The notes: generated by a model not told the origin, from the sequence alone. A stretch of DNA of 64,000 nt from CAZMNY01 sp964567745 (GCA_964567745.1 CAZMNY010000004.1:62001-126000), one strand, 5' to 3'. Counted from the stretch's first letter, positions 1 to 10,600 are shown. Numbers and translations: made by a program.

Positions 1-81
1 TTCCTGCATCAATCGCCGCCCTGTTCCAGTTGCGATGTTTCCGCTTTGCTATTCATCCGTCGTTCCTTCTCCAATCCTCGG

Positions 82-1032
82 CTACCGAGGTCGGTTGGCG
101 AGTTCCATCAAGTAGTCGAATACTGCTTCGGTCGAGGCGTCGACAACCTCAAGTCGGTCAACGTCAACTCCTTCGCGCACCACTAATTCGCCGAAGGAGC
201 GGAAGAACGCGGTCGGATGCTCTACTTCAAGTAATATCTCCCCGTCATCCAATTCAGCGGAATTCACCGTCGGCATTCGCATCAACTCAACCGCCATGGA
301 GCGTACGTCCGTTGTTCCAACGCGGACTTTCGTCGGATGATCCGCCAGCATGGCGCGAATCTCTTGGAGCGTACCTGACGCCAAGATCCGACCTCGGCAT
401 ATGAACAAGATACTGTCGGCCAGTTTGTCCATTTCGTCCAAGATATGGCTCGACAATAGAATCGCTTTTCCCTGTTCGACGAGTTTTCTAAACAGTCGAG
501 TCATTTCGAGCCGTCCAACCGGGTCGACACCGTTGAGCGGCTCGTCGAGCACGATCAGATCGGGGTCGTGGACCAAGGCCTGAGCTAGTTTGATCCGTTG
601 CCGCATGCCTTTGGAATAGGATCCCAGTCGGCGATCCGCACGCTCGTCCATTCCGACTTGATTGACGACTTCGTCGGCGCGGTCGATTGCGGCTCCTCGG
701 CGGAAGCCGTGAAGTCGAGCAATGAATCGCACGAAAGCTCGGCCAGTCATTTCTTCATAGAACGCGTCGACGTCAGGGCAATACCCGATGTGACGTTTGG
801 CACCGGGCGACCACGCGACCTTGCCAGAGACACGAACGTCGCCAAGGCTTGGCCGTAACTGGCCGGTCAGAAGTTTGATAAGCGTGCTCTTGCCCGCGCC
901 ATTGTGACCTACCAACCCGGTAATGCCCGGTTGAATTTCCAGCGAGACATCGTTCACGCCGATTACCGGACCGTACCACTTCGATACCGACGTGAACTGA
1001 CACATTGGATTTCCGGACTCGCGTTTGCTCAT
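82..1032 (-). CDS. ABC transporter ATP-binding protein (ABC-2 type exporter)
   Basis: Nucleotide-binding subunit that would power an ABC-2 type membrane exporter at the inner face of the cytoplasmic membrane. Visible in order: Walker A GHNGAGKST, a Q-loop region around YCPDVD, the signature-like SKGMRQR, Walker B LIVLDEP and the H-loop SSH. The start is set at 1032 because its ATG overlaps the stop of the upstream permease as ATGA; the longer reading frame upstream only covers permease sequence. It is the last gene of a three-gene leftward array (ATPase, permease, ATPase). The substrate cannot be told from the sequence. A further subunit could lie beyond the left edge. The family call is firm. 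Confidence 0.93.
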   Translation of the reverse strand: MSKRESGNPMCQFTSVSKWYGPVIGVNDVSLEIQPGITGLVGHNGAGKSTLIKLLTGQLRPSLGDVRVSGKVAWSPGAKRHIGYCPDVDAFYEEMTGRAFVRFIARLHGFRRGAAIDRADEVVNQVGMDERADRRLGSYSKGMRQRIKLAQALVHDPDLIVLDEPLNGVDPVGRLEMTRLFRKLVEQGKAILLSSHILDEMDKLADSILFICRGRILASGTLQEIRAMLADHPTKVRVGTTDVRSMAVELMRMPTVNSAELDDGEILLEVEHPTAFFRSFGELVVREGVDVDRLEVVDASTEAVFDYLMELANRPR

Positions 1033-1907
1033 TGCACTACTCTCACCGCTCGAACCTTGGGGATGATGGCGATAAGCGAGATGACGCAAATACTGACGAC
1101 GATCAACACGGCTGGGATTAGATGAGTCGCATCGTTCTTGAGGTCGATTCCGAAGCACCACGTGCCAACGATCCAAATGTCGTGCCAGAGCCCGAGCAGG
1201 TTCCAATAGCGGTTGTCGTAGGTACGCTGCAAAATTCTGCCAATTGTTGGCAGCAGAAAGAACAAGCAGGCGAACGACATCACAAGTGGGACCGTCTTTT
1301 GCAGCCAGGACGCCATGGCGACGACGAGCAGGCTCAAAGTAACAGACAGCACAGCTCCGTAGCCGACGATGCCGACCAGAATTCCCGTGTTCTCGCCGTA
1401 GTAATCCATTGTCTCGCTCAAGTAGCCGTACTCAGCAAACAAAATCAAAGCGGGAATCGTGGTTGTCAGCGAAATCAGCAGCCCAATGGCAAGCAGTTTT
1501 CCAATGACGTAGTGCCAGCGATTGATCCTTCGCGAAAGGTAGAACGTCAGGCCTCCTTCGCGCATGTCATTCCCGATCAACATGGCGCTCCCAAACACCA
1601 GTATCAACATGGTGACGGTGCTTTGAGCCAACATGAACTCTCGATACGCTTCGCCTTTCCCCGAAGCCCCTTGCAAGACGCCATCGACGAATCTCGCGAA
1701 TCCGGGCGCCTGGCTGACGATTTGAAATTTGGCGTAGATCATTGCGAACATGAAAAGAAACGCGAACGCCGCGATCGCCAGCAAGATCCAGAAGAGTTTG
1801 CGGCGGATAACCAACATGAAACCGGTGCGCGCAATCGGCCAGCAGGCGTACCATGCGGGACGGAGGTCTTGCGACCAATCGCGATAGAATGTCGATTTCA
1901 AATCCAT
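1029..1907 (-). CDS. ABC-2 type transporter permease
   Basis: Integral membrane subunit, 292 residues, partner of the two flanking ATPases. It begins with a short basic cytoplasmic segment and a first hydrophobic helix (FWILLAIAAFAFLFMFAMI), then has several further hydrophobic stretches (around LILVFGSAMLIG, LLAIGLLISL, VLIVVSICVISLIAII). An amphipathic loop, DMREGGLTFYLSRRI, is typical of ABC-2 permeases. It starts two bases after the stop of the upstream ATPase and its stop overlaps the start of the downstream ATPase, so the three are surely co-transcribed. One permease for two ATPases suggests a homodimeric permease with a heterodimeric motor, or a missing second permease outside the window. 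Confidence 0.88.
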   Translation of the reverse strand: MDLKSTFYRDWSQDLRPAWYACWPIARTGFMLVIRRKLFWILLAIAAFAFLFMFAMIYAKFQIVSQAPGFARFVDGVLQGASGKGEAYREFMLAQSTVTMLILVFGSAMLIGNDMREGGLTFYLSRRINRWHYVIGKLLAIGLLISLTTTIPALILFAEYGYLSETMDYYGENTGILVGIVGYGAVLSVTLSLLVVAMASWLQKTVPLVMSFACLFFLLPTIGRILQRTYDNRYWNLLGLWHDIWIVGTWCFGIDLKNDATHLIPAVLIVVSICVISLIAIIPKVRAVRVVQ

Positions 1908-1908
1908 A

Positions 1909-2883
1909 TCAACGCATGTCCTCGATCGGCTCAGAACTCTCTGCTTCTAACGTCGTCCCCGTTGCCGAACCAATCACACGGTGATAAACCGCTTCCAAGT
2001 CCTCCTCTTCCGGCTTGACGCCTTTGAGCAGCACCGAGTGTTTGCCTGCTTCCACAAAGAAGGTGTTGGTCGTCCAATCTTGCGGAACAAACGCCATCGC
2101 GAGATGCGCTTGTTTTTCGTTTACCTTGACTGCAACTCCGAGTCTGCAGAGCGACTCCAAATACTGCCGGCCGTCGCCGTCCCACTGCAAGTGGTAACAC
2201 CGTTGTCGCTTGGAGCGAAGTTCGTCGAGCGGTCCGGCGGCGACGATGCGGCCTTGATTCAAAATGACGGCGGAGGAGCAGACCTGTTCGATGTCGCCGA
2301 GCAGATGGCTTGAGAGCATCAGCGATTTGCCCGGCCGAGCTGCCAAGGCACCGATCAGTGCGAGCATCGCGGCGCGTCCATCGGGGTCGAGTCCGGAAGT
2401 GGGTTCATCGAGCAAGAGCAAGTCGGGATCGTGAACCAGCGTCGCGGCCAACTTGATCTTCTGAATCATGCCGACCGAATACTGATCGAGTTTTCGGTAG
2501 CGAGCGTCTTCCATTTGCAGGTACGAGAGAGTCTCGTGTGATCGACGCAGAGCTTGTCGCCTGGCCATACCGGAAAGCTCGCCGGCCAGCGCGACGTATT
2601 CCATTCCGTTGAGGCCTCGGACGATGGAGTCGCGCTCGGGCATGTAGCCGACTCGGCCTCGCAGTTTGACTCCAGCCCAACGAACTTCGTGGCCAAGAAC
2701 CGTCGCGAAGCCGTGAGTTGGCTGGATCAAGCCGAGCAGAATCTGCATCATGGTCGATTTGCCGGCGCCGTTTTGGCCGACCAATCCGACCACCCCTTGC
2801 TCAAGACTCAAATCGATCCCATCGAGCGCGCAGACGTCACCGTAGAAGTGGGTCAAATTGCGAAGCTGAAGTAGGGCTGTCAT
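1909..2883 (-). CDS. ABC transporter ATP-binding protein
   Basis: First gene of the leftward ABC array, 324 residues. Motifs: Walker A GQNGAGKST near residue 36, signature-like SVGMIQK, Walker B LLLLDEPTSGLDP, and H-loop SSH. A C-terminal extension of about 100 residues follows the core domain, as is common in ATPases of ABC-2 exporters. It differs clearly in sequence from the second ATPase at 82-1032, so the two are paralogues rather than a recent duplication. I see no strong Shine-Dalgarno before the ATG. Substrate unknown. Confidence 0.92.
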   Translation of the reverse strand: MTALLQLRNLTHFYGDVCALDGIDLSLEQGVVGLVGQNGAGKSTMMQILLGLIQPTHGFATVLGHEVRWAGVKLRGRVGYMPERDSIVRGLNGMEYVALAGELSGMARRQALRRSHETLSYLQMEDARYRKLDQYSVGMIQKIKLAATLVHDPDLLLLDEPTSGLDPDGRAAMLALIGALAARPGKSLMLSSHLLGDIEQVCSSAVILNQGRIVAAGPLDELRSKRQRCYHLQWDGDGRQYLESLCRLGVAVKVNEKQAHLAMAFVPQDWTTNTFFVEAGKHSVLLKGVKPEEEDLEAVYHRVIGSATGTTLEAESSEPIEDMR

Positions 2884-3288
2884 CTATTAGTCTGGTTACG
2901 AATCGCGCGTCGATTTGTTCGCCAACTCAGTTGGCGTCACGATAACGAGTGCTTGGGGAAGTGAATGGGAGTTGCCCAATAGCGACCTTCAGGCGGGCGA
3001 GTGACAGCGGACGAGTTTAAGCCATTCGGCCGCCGCCCGCGGATCTTGCCATGACTTTGCAATTCTCGGCGCACGACTCGAGACTCAAATTGGACCTGCC
3101 CATGATAAGCAGATTTAGCGTCATTCCAAGACAATGCCCTCAAGACGCTGACCGATTACTTCCCGTATGTTCAAGCGTTCTGGCTCAATTTTCACGCGGC
3201 CAACTCGCATTCGCGAAAATTCGCATGCCGTGTCGTTCTGCCTTACAATGTCTCGCTCATTCAACGTAAACGATTAGCAGGTGCGCCG
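2884..3288. other. Divergent intergenic region without a recognisable gene
   Basis: About 400 bases between the leftward ABC array and the rightward esterase gene. It should carry the promoters of both. I see no convincing coding frame, repeat or operator. Confidence 0.5.
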
Positions 3289-4527
3289 ATGGCTTCGAAA
3301 AAAATAGCGTTCTTTCTCCTTTTCTTGACCGCAGCCAGCTCGGCTCTGGCCGCTAACCCGAATTACGCCGCCTCGACGAGCAAGAATAAGATCAAGGTCT
3401 TCATATTGGCTGGTCAGTCGAATATGGAGGGGCGCGGGTTTCCTGAGCCGTTGTCTTGGCAGATTACGCAACAGAAGTATCGCGAACGATACACCCACTT
3501 TATCAAGGACGGAGACTATGAGGCGTTCGCGAAGAAAGTCGCCGAGACGCGCGATCCCAGCGATCGTCGCAAGACGCCAACGTACCTCTGGAGCACGCGT
3601 CACGATGTCTGGATCAACTACCTCGGCAAGCATGGCGATTTGACCGTCGGCTACGGGGCGCCACGAGAAGGCTTCGGACCTGAGTTTAATTTTGGGCATG
3701 TGATGGGCAATCATTTTGACGAGCAGGTCTTGCTCATCAAGACGTCTTGGGGCGGACGCGCGCTGGCTCGAGGATTTCTTCCACCGTCATCGATGTTGAG
3801 CGACGCCGAATGCGCCAAGCTTGCCGATGCTCAGAACGCCGAAAGCCGCGCATGGAATGCGGAACAGCCGGCCAAGATCGAGGCCTTCAACAAACGCATC
3901 GCCGAGCAGAACAAGACGGCCAAAAAGAAAAAGCGGCCGAGAAAGTTCAAGCCTCGGGAAATCGTCACCACCGAACAATACAAATCGCAGTACGGCAAAG
4001 ACTATCGCAACATGGTCGCCGAGGTGCACGGCTGTCTCGCCGATCTCAAGCAACGTTTCCCCGGCTATCGCGGGCAGGGCTACGAGATCGCTGGCTTTGT
4101 TTGGTTTCAAGGTTGGAACGATCAGTATCAAGATCGATGGCTGACGTACGAGAAGAACATGGCCAATTTCATTCGCGACGTGCGGAAGGAATTCAAGGTG
4201 CCGAACATGCCGTTCATCATCGGGCAGATGGGACATGAGGGAATGCGGCCCGCCAAAAAAGATTCGCCTCGCGATATTATCAAGCGAGCTCAAGCGGCTG
4301 TGCCCAAACAGGATGAATTCAAAGGCAACACCCTTTGCGTGAAGACCGACCGTTGCTGGGACATGGAAGCCGATGCAATCTACACCGGTCCCGGCGGTTG
4401 GGCGAAAGATGTCGACAAGTGGCGCCAATTCGGAAACGACCGCGGTTACCACTACTACGGCAGCCCATGGTGCTTCGCCCAAATCGGGACCGCCTTCGGC
4501 GAATGCATGCTCGAGTTGTTGAAGTAG
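3289..4527 (+). CDS. Secreted SASA-type carbohydrate esterase (sialate O-acetylesterase-like)
   Basis: 412 residues with an N-terminal signal peptide (hydrophobic stretch then ALAANP near residue 22). The nucleophile motif GQSNMEG of the SGNH/SASA esterase family follows right after it. The family removes acetyl groups from sugars such as sialic acid or xylan side chains outside the cytoplasm; the exact substrate is not readable here. A lysine-rich segment around residues 200-222 (AKKKKRPRKFK) is an insertion relative to the core fold. FVWFQGWND is the usual block III region (WxQGxxD). The gene stands alone, divergent from the ABC array and convergent with feoB. Confidence 0.88.
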   Translation: MASKKIAFFLLFLTAASSALAANPNYAASTSKNKIKVFILAGQSNMEGRGFPEPLSWQITQQKYRERYTHFIKDGDYEAFAKKVAETRDPSDRRKTPTYLWSTRHDVWINYLGKHGDLTVGYGAPREGFGPEFNFGHVMGNHFDEQVLLIKTSWGGRALARGFLPPSSMLSDAECAKLADAQNAESRAWNAEQPAKIEAFNKRIAEQNKTAKKKKRPRKFKPREIVTTEQYKSQYGKDYRNMVAEVHGCLADLKQRFPGYRGQGYEIAGFVWFQGWNDQYQDRWLTYEKNMANFIRDVRKEFKVPNMPFIIGQMGHEGMRPAKKDSPRDIIKRAQAAVPKQDEFKGNTLCVKTDRCWDMEADAIYTGPGGWAKDVDKWRQFGNDRGYHYYGSPWCFAQIGTAFGECMLELLK

Positions 4528-4789
4528 CGAGGCTACCAACGAGGCATGAGCATCCGCTGTCTATCCTACGACGCGTGAGGGACGGGAGTCTTGCCTGCGC
4601 CCCTTCGGGACAACGTGTTGAACCCGTTTCACGACAGGCCGCACAAGAGCTGGATGATTTATTCGTCGCGTGCCGTGACTCGCGTTTGTTGCTCTTGGCG
4701 CGAACAAGAACCTTCGCGCGCTTGTCCTGTGGGTGAACTTTGTCGACAGCGATCGCCGAGGTAGACGACGCCGCGCGGAACCAAATCTA

Positions 4790-4825
4790 GCCGTCTCTCC
4801 CCCGACGCATTGGGGGAGAGACGGC
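4790..4825. terminator. Perfect 14-bp inverted repeat between convergent genes
   Basis: GCCGTCTCTCCCCC at 4790-4803 and its exact complement at 4812-4825 enclose an 8-base loop. Wider half-sites flank it: CCGCGCGGAAC (4771-4781) and GTTCCGCGCGG (4834-4844) are also inverted copies. The region 4528-4968 lies between the ends of the esterase gene and feoB and holds no credible gene, so a bidirectional terminator is the simplest reading. There is no long T-run. The nested symmetry and clean arms would also suit a dispersed palindromic repeat. Confidence 0.6.
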
Positions 4826-4968
4826 TGTTACTAGTTCCGCGCGGACCTCGGTAGACGTAGTTTGAGCGCGGAGGTAGCGATTCGGTCTCTTCCCGAGCGC
4901 ATCGCGTCGTGCTCGTCGTGGGAGAGGCGGATCGTCTGCTGTTTTGGCGTGAGGAAGCAAGCGAGCCG

Positions 4969-7134
4969 CTACGCGAGCGCGAATGAGATTGCTTGGAATG
5001 TAACGAGCGCCCCAAGGTAGGCGACGACGGTCATGAAGACGAGTTGGAAGATGGCCCAGGCCCACGAACCGGTCTCGCGTCGCGTAATGACTTGGGTCGG
5101 CAAGCACTGCATCGCGAGTACGAAAAAGACGAGCAGGCTGAGCGACGTTGCCATGTCAAACACTGGCTCGCCTTCGCTGGTGCGTTGATTGCGAAGGGCT
5201 TCGAGCAGCGAGCTCTCCTCTTCTTCACCCGCGCCGTACAGAATTGCCATCGTCGAGACAATCACTTCCCGCGCCGCAAACGAACTCAATACGCCGACGT
5301 TAATCTTCCAGTCGAAACCAAGCGGTGCTGTGACGGGGCCGATGGAACGACCAATTCTTCCGGCAAATGAATAGGAAAGTTGTTCGCTGGCGAGCAGCCG
5401 ATCGGCGAGCACAGCGTCCTCGACGATGTTTGTTGCTTGCAGCGTTGCGATCTCCTGCGAAACGGCAGGAGGCAGATGCTCGGCGCTCTGTTTGGGATAA
5501 TTCGCCAGCGACCAAAGAATAACCGAGATCAGCAAGATGGTTGTGCCAGCCTTGCGAACAAAGACAGAGGCTCGATCAAACGTCGTCAGGAACGCGTTTC
5601 TCAGACTCGGCATGCGATACGGCGGGAGCTCGATTACAAGCGGTGCCGTCTCGCCCGGCAGTAACGTCTTCTTGAGCGCGAACGCGGCCGTCAGCATCGC
5701 GACGATACCGAGCAGGTAGGCGCCGAGAAAGACGAGGGCCGCCTTCCACGATGAGTCGCCAAACAGCAACGCGGCGACCATGCCATAGACGGGCAAGCGG
5801 GCCGAGCAGGTGAGGAAGGGAAGTACGAGAATCGTCACCAACCGGTCGCGCCAGTTGTCGATCACACGTGCGGCCATGATGCCGGGGATCGCACAGGCGT
5901 GAGCGGAAAGCATCGGCACAAACGCTTTTCCCGGCAAGCCAACCCACCGCATGACTCGCTGCATCACGAACGCGGCGCGAGCCATATAGCCGCTGTCTTC
6001 GAGAAGTGAGATGAAGAAAAACAGGATTGCGATTTGCGGAAGGAAGACGATCACGCCGCCGACCCCAGTGATCACGCCATCAGTCACCAAGCTCGACGCA
6101 TCGGGCAGCGGCAGCCATGCGATCGTGAGCGAAACAGCGAACGCAGCGGCTCCGCTGAGCCAACTCCAGGCAATCCCCGCGCTCGCATAACAAACCGTAA
6201 AAACCAACATAGAACCAGCAAAGAACCCAATGCCCCAAGGGACTCGGTAGGCCGTCTCTAGAGGGATCAATGTCTTTACGAACTCGGCCATCGCTCCGAC
6301 GCCTTCGTCGATCAGCGTCATGGGGATGGAAGCCAAACTGAAGATCAAGAAAAACACGAATAGCATCACACTCAAGAAGACCGCGATGCCGACGAGCGGG
6401 CTCGTCAAATAGCGATCGATTACCGAGCGTTCGCGCGACGAGACGCCGGGCGGTTGGGTGACCGCTTTTTCGACTACGCCTTCCGCCCACTTGTACCGAG
6501 CGGAATACGGGCAGCCTCCGCAAGCGACATCGCAGGAGCACGCCGGCGCGTCGAGTTTTCCTTCGTGCAACAAGTTGTCAAGTTCGCGTCGTAATCGATC
6601 GATTCCCTCGCCCGTTCTCGCACTCACTGGAACAACAGGACAGCCCAGCTCTTTGGATAGCGATTCGACATCGGTTTCGATTTCTGCAGCGCGAGCCGCG
6701 TCGATCAAGCTGAGCACGGCGATCGTCGGATGGCCGCGTTCGAGTATTTGACTGGCGAGCAGTAGATTGCGAGTCAGATTGGTTGCATCGAGCACCAACA
6801 GGATGACGCTTCCGGATTCACCGTCGTGCTGATCCGAAAGGGCGACCTCCGCAACCTGTTCCTCCGGCGTCATCGCGTCCAAGCTGTAGAGCCCGGGCAA
6901 GTCGAGCAGGTTGACCGGTCCGTGGGCCAATTGCAATCGACCGACTCGAATGTCGACCGTGATGCCGGGGTAGTTCGCCGTCTTCGCGCGCAAGCCAGTC
7001 ATGGCGTTGAACAGGCTCGTCTTGCCGGCGTTGGGATTGCCGACGAGCAACACATTCGGCTCGGGCGAACTCTCGACAATCGGTAAGGCGTTTTTCGCGG
7101 TCGGACTTTTCGCCTTCACTCGAGTCTTCTTCAC
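4969..7134 (-). CDS. feoB: Ferrous iron transporter FeoB
   Basis: Inner-membrane Fe(II) uptake protein, 721 residues. The N-terminal GTPase domain shows G1 GNPNAGKTS at residues 32-40, the switch-I region ANYPGITVD, and G3 DLPGLYSL near residue 80. About ten hydrophobic segments follow, including gate-type motifs (FLPQIAILFFFISLLEDSGY and MLSAHACAIPGIMA). A four-cysteine cluster (Cys199, 201, 205, 208; CSCDVACGGC) sits between the GTPase part and the first membrane helix. The start is GTG with no clear Shine-Dalgarno, so a slightly different start is possible. feoA lies 85 bases upstream on the same strand. Confidence 0.95.
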   Translation of the reverse strand: MKKTRVKAKSPTAKNALPIVESSPEPNVLLVGNPNAGKTSLFNAMTGLRAKTANYPGITVDIRVGRLQLAHGPVNLLDLPGLYSLDAMTPEEQVAEVALSDQHDGESGSVILLVLDATNLTRNLLLASQILERGHPTIAVLSLIDAARAAEIETDVESLSKELGCPVVPVSARTGEGIDRLRRELDNLLHEGKLDAPACSCDVACGGCPYSARYKWAEGVVEKAVTQPPGVSSRERSVIDRYLTSPLVGIAVFLSVMLFVFFLIFSLASIPMTLIDEGVGAMAEFVKTLIPLETAYRVPWGIGFFAGSMLVFTVCYASAGIAWSWLSGAAAFAVSLTIAWLPLPDASSLVTDGVITGVGGVIVFLPQIAILFFFISLLEDSGYMARAAFVMQRVMRWVGLPGKAFVPMLSAHACAIPGIMAARVIDNWRDRLVTILVLPFLTCSARLPVYGMVAALLFGDSSWKAALVFLGAYLLGIVAMLTAAFALKKTLLPGETAPLVIELPPYRMPSLRNAFLTTFDRASVFVRKAGTTILLISVILWSLANYPKQSAEHLPPAVSQEIATLQATNIVEDAVLADRLLASEQLSYSFAGRIGRSIGPVTAPLGFDWKINVGVLSSFAAREVIVSTMAILYGAGEEEESSLLEALRNQRTSEGEPVFDMATSLSLLVFFVLAMQCLPTQVITRRETGSWAWAIFQLVFMTVVAYLGALVTFQAISFALA

Positions 7135-7219
7135 ACTCTAGGGCGCCGTCCGAAGTGGGGTCCGCCAATGGTTTTTGCGCTAGCCGCCCGTCAAGAGTCG
7201 GTCGTCAAGAGTCGTCTCG

Positions 7220-7462
7220 TCAAGTGCTGCTTTGCTCGATGAGAATGCCGTCGGCTAAACGACGTGAGACGCCGAGCTGGCACCCGACCGAGCGGACGAT
7301 CATTGGATCGCCTGATTGAACTAGGTCAATTGAACGCCCAATGCAGATCCCCATTCGTTTGAGACGGTTCGCATCTTCTCCCTCGACCGCCAGTCCGCTG
7401 ACTCGCAGGCCGCAACCGCTTGCAATCGAGGAAAGTCGTACTGAGCCGTCTTTGGATTCCAT
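7220..7462 (-). CDS. feoA: FeoA-like small iron transport protein
   Basis: 80-residue SH3-like FeoA domain protein, cytoplasmic partner thought to tune FeoB. The family pattern is visible: a hydrophobic start, then EDANRLKRMGICIGRSIDLVQSGDPMIVR with the GxxxG-like turn, ending VSRRLADGILIE. It sits directly upstream of feoB on the same strand, the standard feoAB order. No Fur-like palindrome was found by eye upstream. Start is the ATG at 7462. Confidence 0.9.
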   Translation of the reverse strand: MESKDGSVRLSSIASGCGLRVSGLAVEGEDANRLKRMGICIGRSIDLVQSGDPMIVRSVGCQLGVSRRLADGILIEQSST

Positions 7463-7512
7463 TGACAGGATTCTCTCAGGCGTGAATGGGTGGTGGTGGG
7501 AGTACCCTATCG

Positions 7513-7541
7513 AGTATTGCCAGGGTGTTTACAAGCGTCAA
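7513..7541 (-). promoter_or_regulatory. Candidate sigma-70-type promoter for feoAB
   Basis: On the minus strand TTGACG (7541-7536) is followed after 17 bases by AATACT (7518-7513), about 50 bases before the feoA start. Spacing is ideal and the -35 box matches five of six consensus positions; the -10 box matches four. This is pattern matching only. Confidence 0.35.
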
Positions 7542-7695
7542 TGCCCTGCACCCTAAGGCGGCCCCGATTGCCGCCTCAAACTCAACCTGACCAACCATAG
7601 ACACACGGGGATTGTGGAAACGCCCCGCCACGTCGATTTGCTCCAGCCGGTCTAGAACGCCGCCTCCCGATCCTGGTCGGGCGACAATTGCTCGA

Positions 7696-10600
7696 TCAGA
7701 TCGAAAAGTAATCGCCGGTGGCTGTGAACAGAATGCCTTGTGAGGCAACGACAGCCCCGTCTGTGACGTGACGCCAAGCGTCACTGTAGGCCTGAATCTG
7801 AGGCCGATAGTAGTCGACTAAGGCGGGCAATTCCGAGGCGGGCACACGTTCGGTTTTATAATCGACAATCCACCATCCATCTGGTTCCCAGAAAGCCAAA
7901 TCGATGACGCCTCGGTGGATCGTCTTCAACTCCGACTCGCTCTCATCCAACCAAGCGATCGGGACCTCCGAGAGACATTGACTCGAGTTTGTCGCCTGGC
8001 GCCAAACGCTGGACGTGATCACTCGATTCGCCGTATTCAGCACATCGTTGGCGAGCGAGCTGGGAAGACCTTCCTGTTGCAACAGCGACATGGCCAACCG
8101 CAAGATGCTGTCGTCGGCTGCGTCGTCTTCGCCTTCACTTCCGCCGATCGGATTCTGGATTAGTGACTCGAGCAGGCTGTGCAGCACGTTGCCCCACTCG
8201 GCGCCATGCGAAAGTTCGCCTCGCGGTTTCGCTCCAGGAGAAAGCGCCGCGGCCTTGATCGACTGCACGGCGTAACTCGGTTGCATCACCGCCATCCAAC
8301 GCGACTCGATCGCCTTTTCCACTGCATCCCATTCGATCGAGTCCGTGTTGTTTTCGATTCCGGCAGTTGGCCTCCCGCTTGCGATGCTCTTTGGTTCAAC
8401 GAATTGTGTCGCCGATTCCATGTCGGCCTCAAACAATCGCCAGGGGTTCTTCTTATTGCCAGACGCATTGGCCAATTGCGAGATCGTCAGTCCTCGTCCA
8501 GCTCGGGTCGCCGCGACGTAGAGCAATCGATTCTCCTCGGCATCGAGAAATCGCTGCTCCTCGACTGCGAAGTCACTCCACTGCGGCGGTTGGGCGAGAA
8601 CGGCGCGAGCGAAAGATCGCTTGTTTCGACGTCGGCCGTAGATAGCGAAAAAGCCGCGAGGCTTTAACTCAGTGCGATCGATGTGGATGCCGACCGGGTG
8701 GTCGATTTCACCCGTTGGGTTCGCCAGGAAAACGAAGTTGGCCTCCAAGCCTTTGCACTGATGCAGGTTCATCACTCGAACGGGCGTTTCGGACGGCGGC
8801 GACGCAGAGACGCCATCGTGCGACTCCTCGCTCGAGACCAGGCGACCGAGCGCTTCGACGTAATCCGCGACAGCAATTCCCGGCTCTCTTTGCAGCAGTT
8901 GAATCGCCTTGAGTAAGCTGCCGGCATGAAACCCGCCGTCGTCGTCGGCGCTCGCACTGGCGATCAATCCCAGATTGGCAGCGATCTTTTCGATTGCCGC
9001 CTCCGCCGGCATTTTGCGCAGCCAATTCGCATACTGTTTCAAAGACGTGAACGCAGAGTTCAGCTGATCTCGTTCGGCTGCTTTCAGAGTCTCTGGAATA
9101 GGGGCTCGGAAATTAAAGATGCCGCCGGCGCGTCGAAAGTTGTAAAGCGTGGTGTCGTCCACTCCGAACAGCTCGCTTCGCAAGACGGCGACGAGCGCGA
9201 CAGGGTCGTCAGCTCGATCGACTGAGGACAAGCAGAGGTGCAGCCAACGCAATTCAGGCACTTCGTTCAGAATGCTGCCGCCAGTCACCGCGTTAGGCAA
9301 TCCGTATCGCTGTAGGGCTCGAGCGTATTCCGTTGTCTTGTACCGATTGCGCAAAACAATCATGAAATCGCCTGGAACGACGTGCTCCGGCAACCCTCTT
9401 TGCAACTCCTCCTTAGTCCGCGCCACGGGCTGCCGCTCATCGATCGCCGCTCGGATGGAACGCGCGATCCACTCGGCTTCGTTCGCCGCAACACGAGCAT
9501 CCGCCTGCTTGCCAACGTTGGGATGACGTAGGACGACAATTCCCTCTCTGCCAGCGCTATTCTCGTCGTTACTTGCTGCCCGAGTCGCGACAACGCCGCT
9601 CGGCTGCAGCGGTGAATTCGCAGGGCTGTACTTCGTCGTCGCAGCTGGAAAGACCTGTTCGAAACACTGGTTGATCCAATTGATGATTGGCTCGTTGCTG
9701 CGGAAATTCGAAGTCAATGAAACGACCTCGCCGCCGGATGCCTCGATGCAGGTCTTGACCTTTTCGTAGGTCATAATGTCGGCGCGGCGGAATCGGTAGA
9801 TGGACTGCTTGGGGTCGCCGACGACGAATAACGATCCGGGTGACGGTCGACACAATCGCCAATCTGTCTCCGAGTCATCGTCCGACGTCAAAAGCATCAT
9901 GACCTCGGCTTGAATCGGATCGGTATCCTGAAATTCGTCAATGAGCAGATGCGAAAATCGCTGTCGGAAATACGCGCGCATCAACGGTTGCTCGCGCAAA
10001 AGCGTTGCGGACACGAGAAGCAAGTCTTGAAAATTGAGCGTTCCCTGCTCGCGGCGGAGGCGATCGTAAACGTGCTGGGCGCCGCGGATCGCTCGCATCA
10101 CCGGCTCGTACCGGTGCTCTCGCCATGCCTGCACGAGTGGCTCGGCGTGCGTCAACGCGAAGTCGTTCCAACGATCGAGCTCGGCGAGCGCTTGGCCTTT
10201 TCCTTCAAGCCAGTTCTTCTGCACGATGCGTTTGCGAGTGAATTCACGGAACTGCTCGAGTATTGGCATCAACTCCGCTGGCTTTATCAAATCGCCTTGA
10301 ACCTGCTCCAGCACCCGCGGAATCAAGCGATACTTGACCATCAACTGATCGTTGCCAAATTTTTCTGGCAACTCGGTCGCGAGCATGTGTTTGACGTATA
10401 CCCGCAAGTCGTCAATGCAATCCGTCAGATCAGGTAGGGCGACCTGTTCGGCCGGCCAATCTTCCACATCCGGATACTCGGCGAGCCGCAGAAAGGCGGC
10501 GCCCAAGTCGGTCGGCTCGAGCCCCAATTCGTCCAATTCGGTCAGCAGGTCATTTGACGTCGAGGTCGACGCGGAGACCTTAAGACCCAAACGTTCAAAC

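Noticed and set aside
1122..2018. Rightward 298-codon frame across the ABC permease
   Set aside because: Antisense shadow; composition rich in His, Gln and Arg, and the opposite strand encodes a clear permease.
3787..4539. Leftward 250-codon frame under the SASA esterase
   Set aside because: Shadow of the esterase gene, which has a signal peptide and the GQSNMEG motif.
7463..7695. Fur box upstream of feoA
   Set aside because: No GATAATGATAATCATTATC-like palindrome is present; only a generic promoter-like pair.
7476..7784. Leftward 102-codon frame between addA and feoA
   Set aside because: Overlaps the addA end, has no ribosome site and no recognisable domain.
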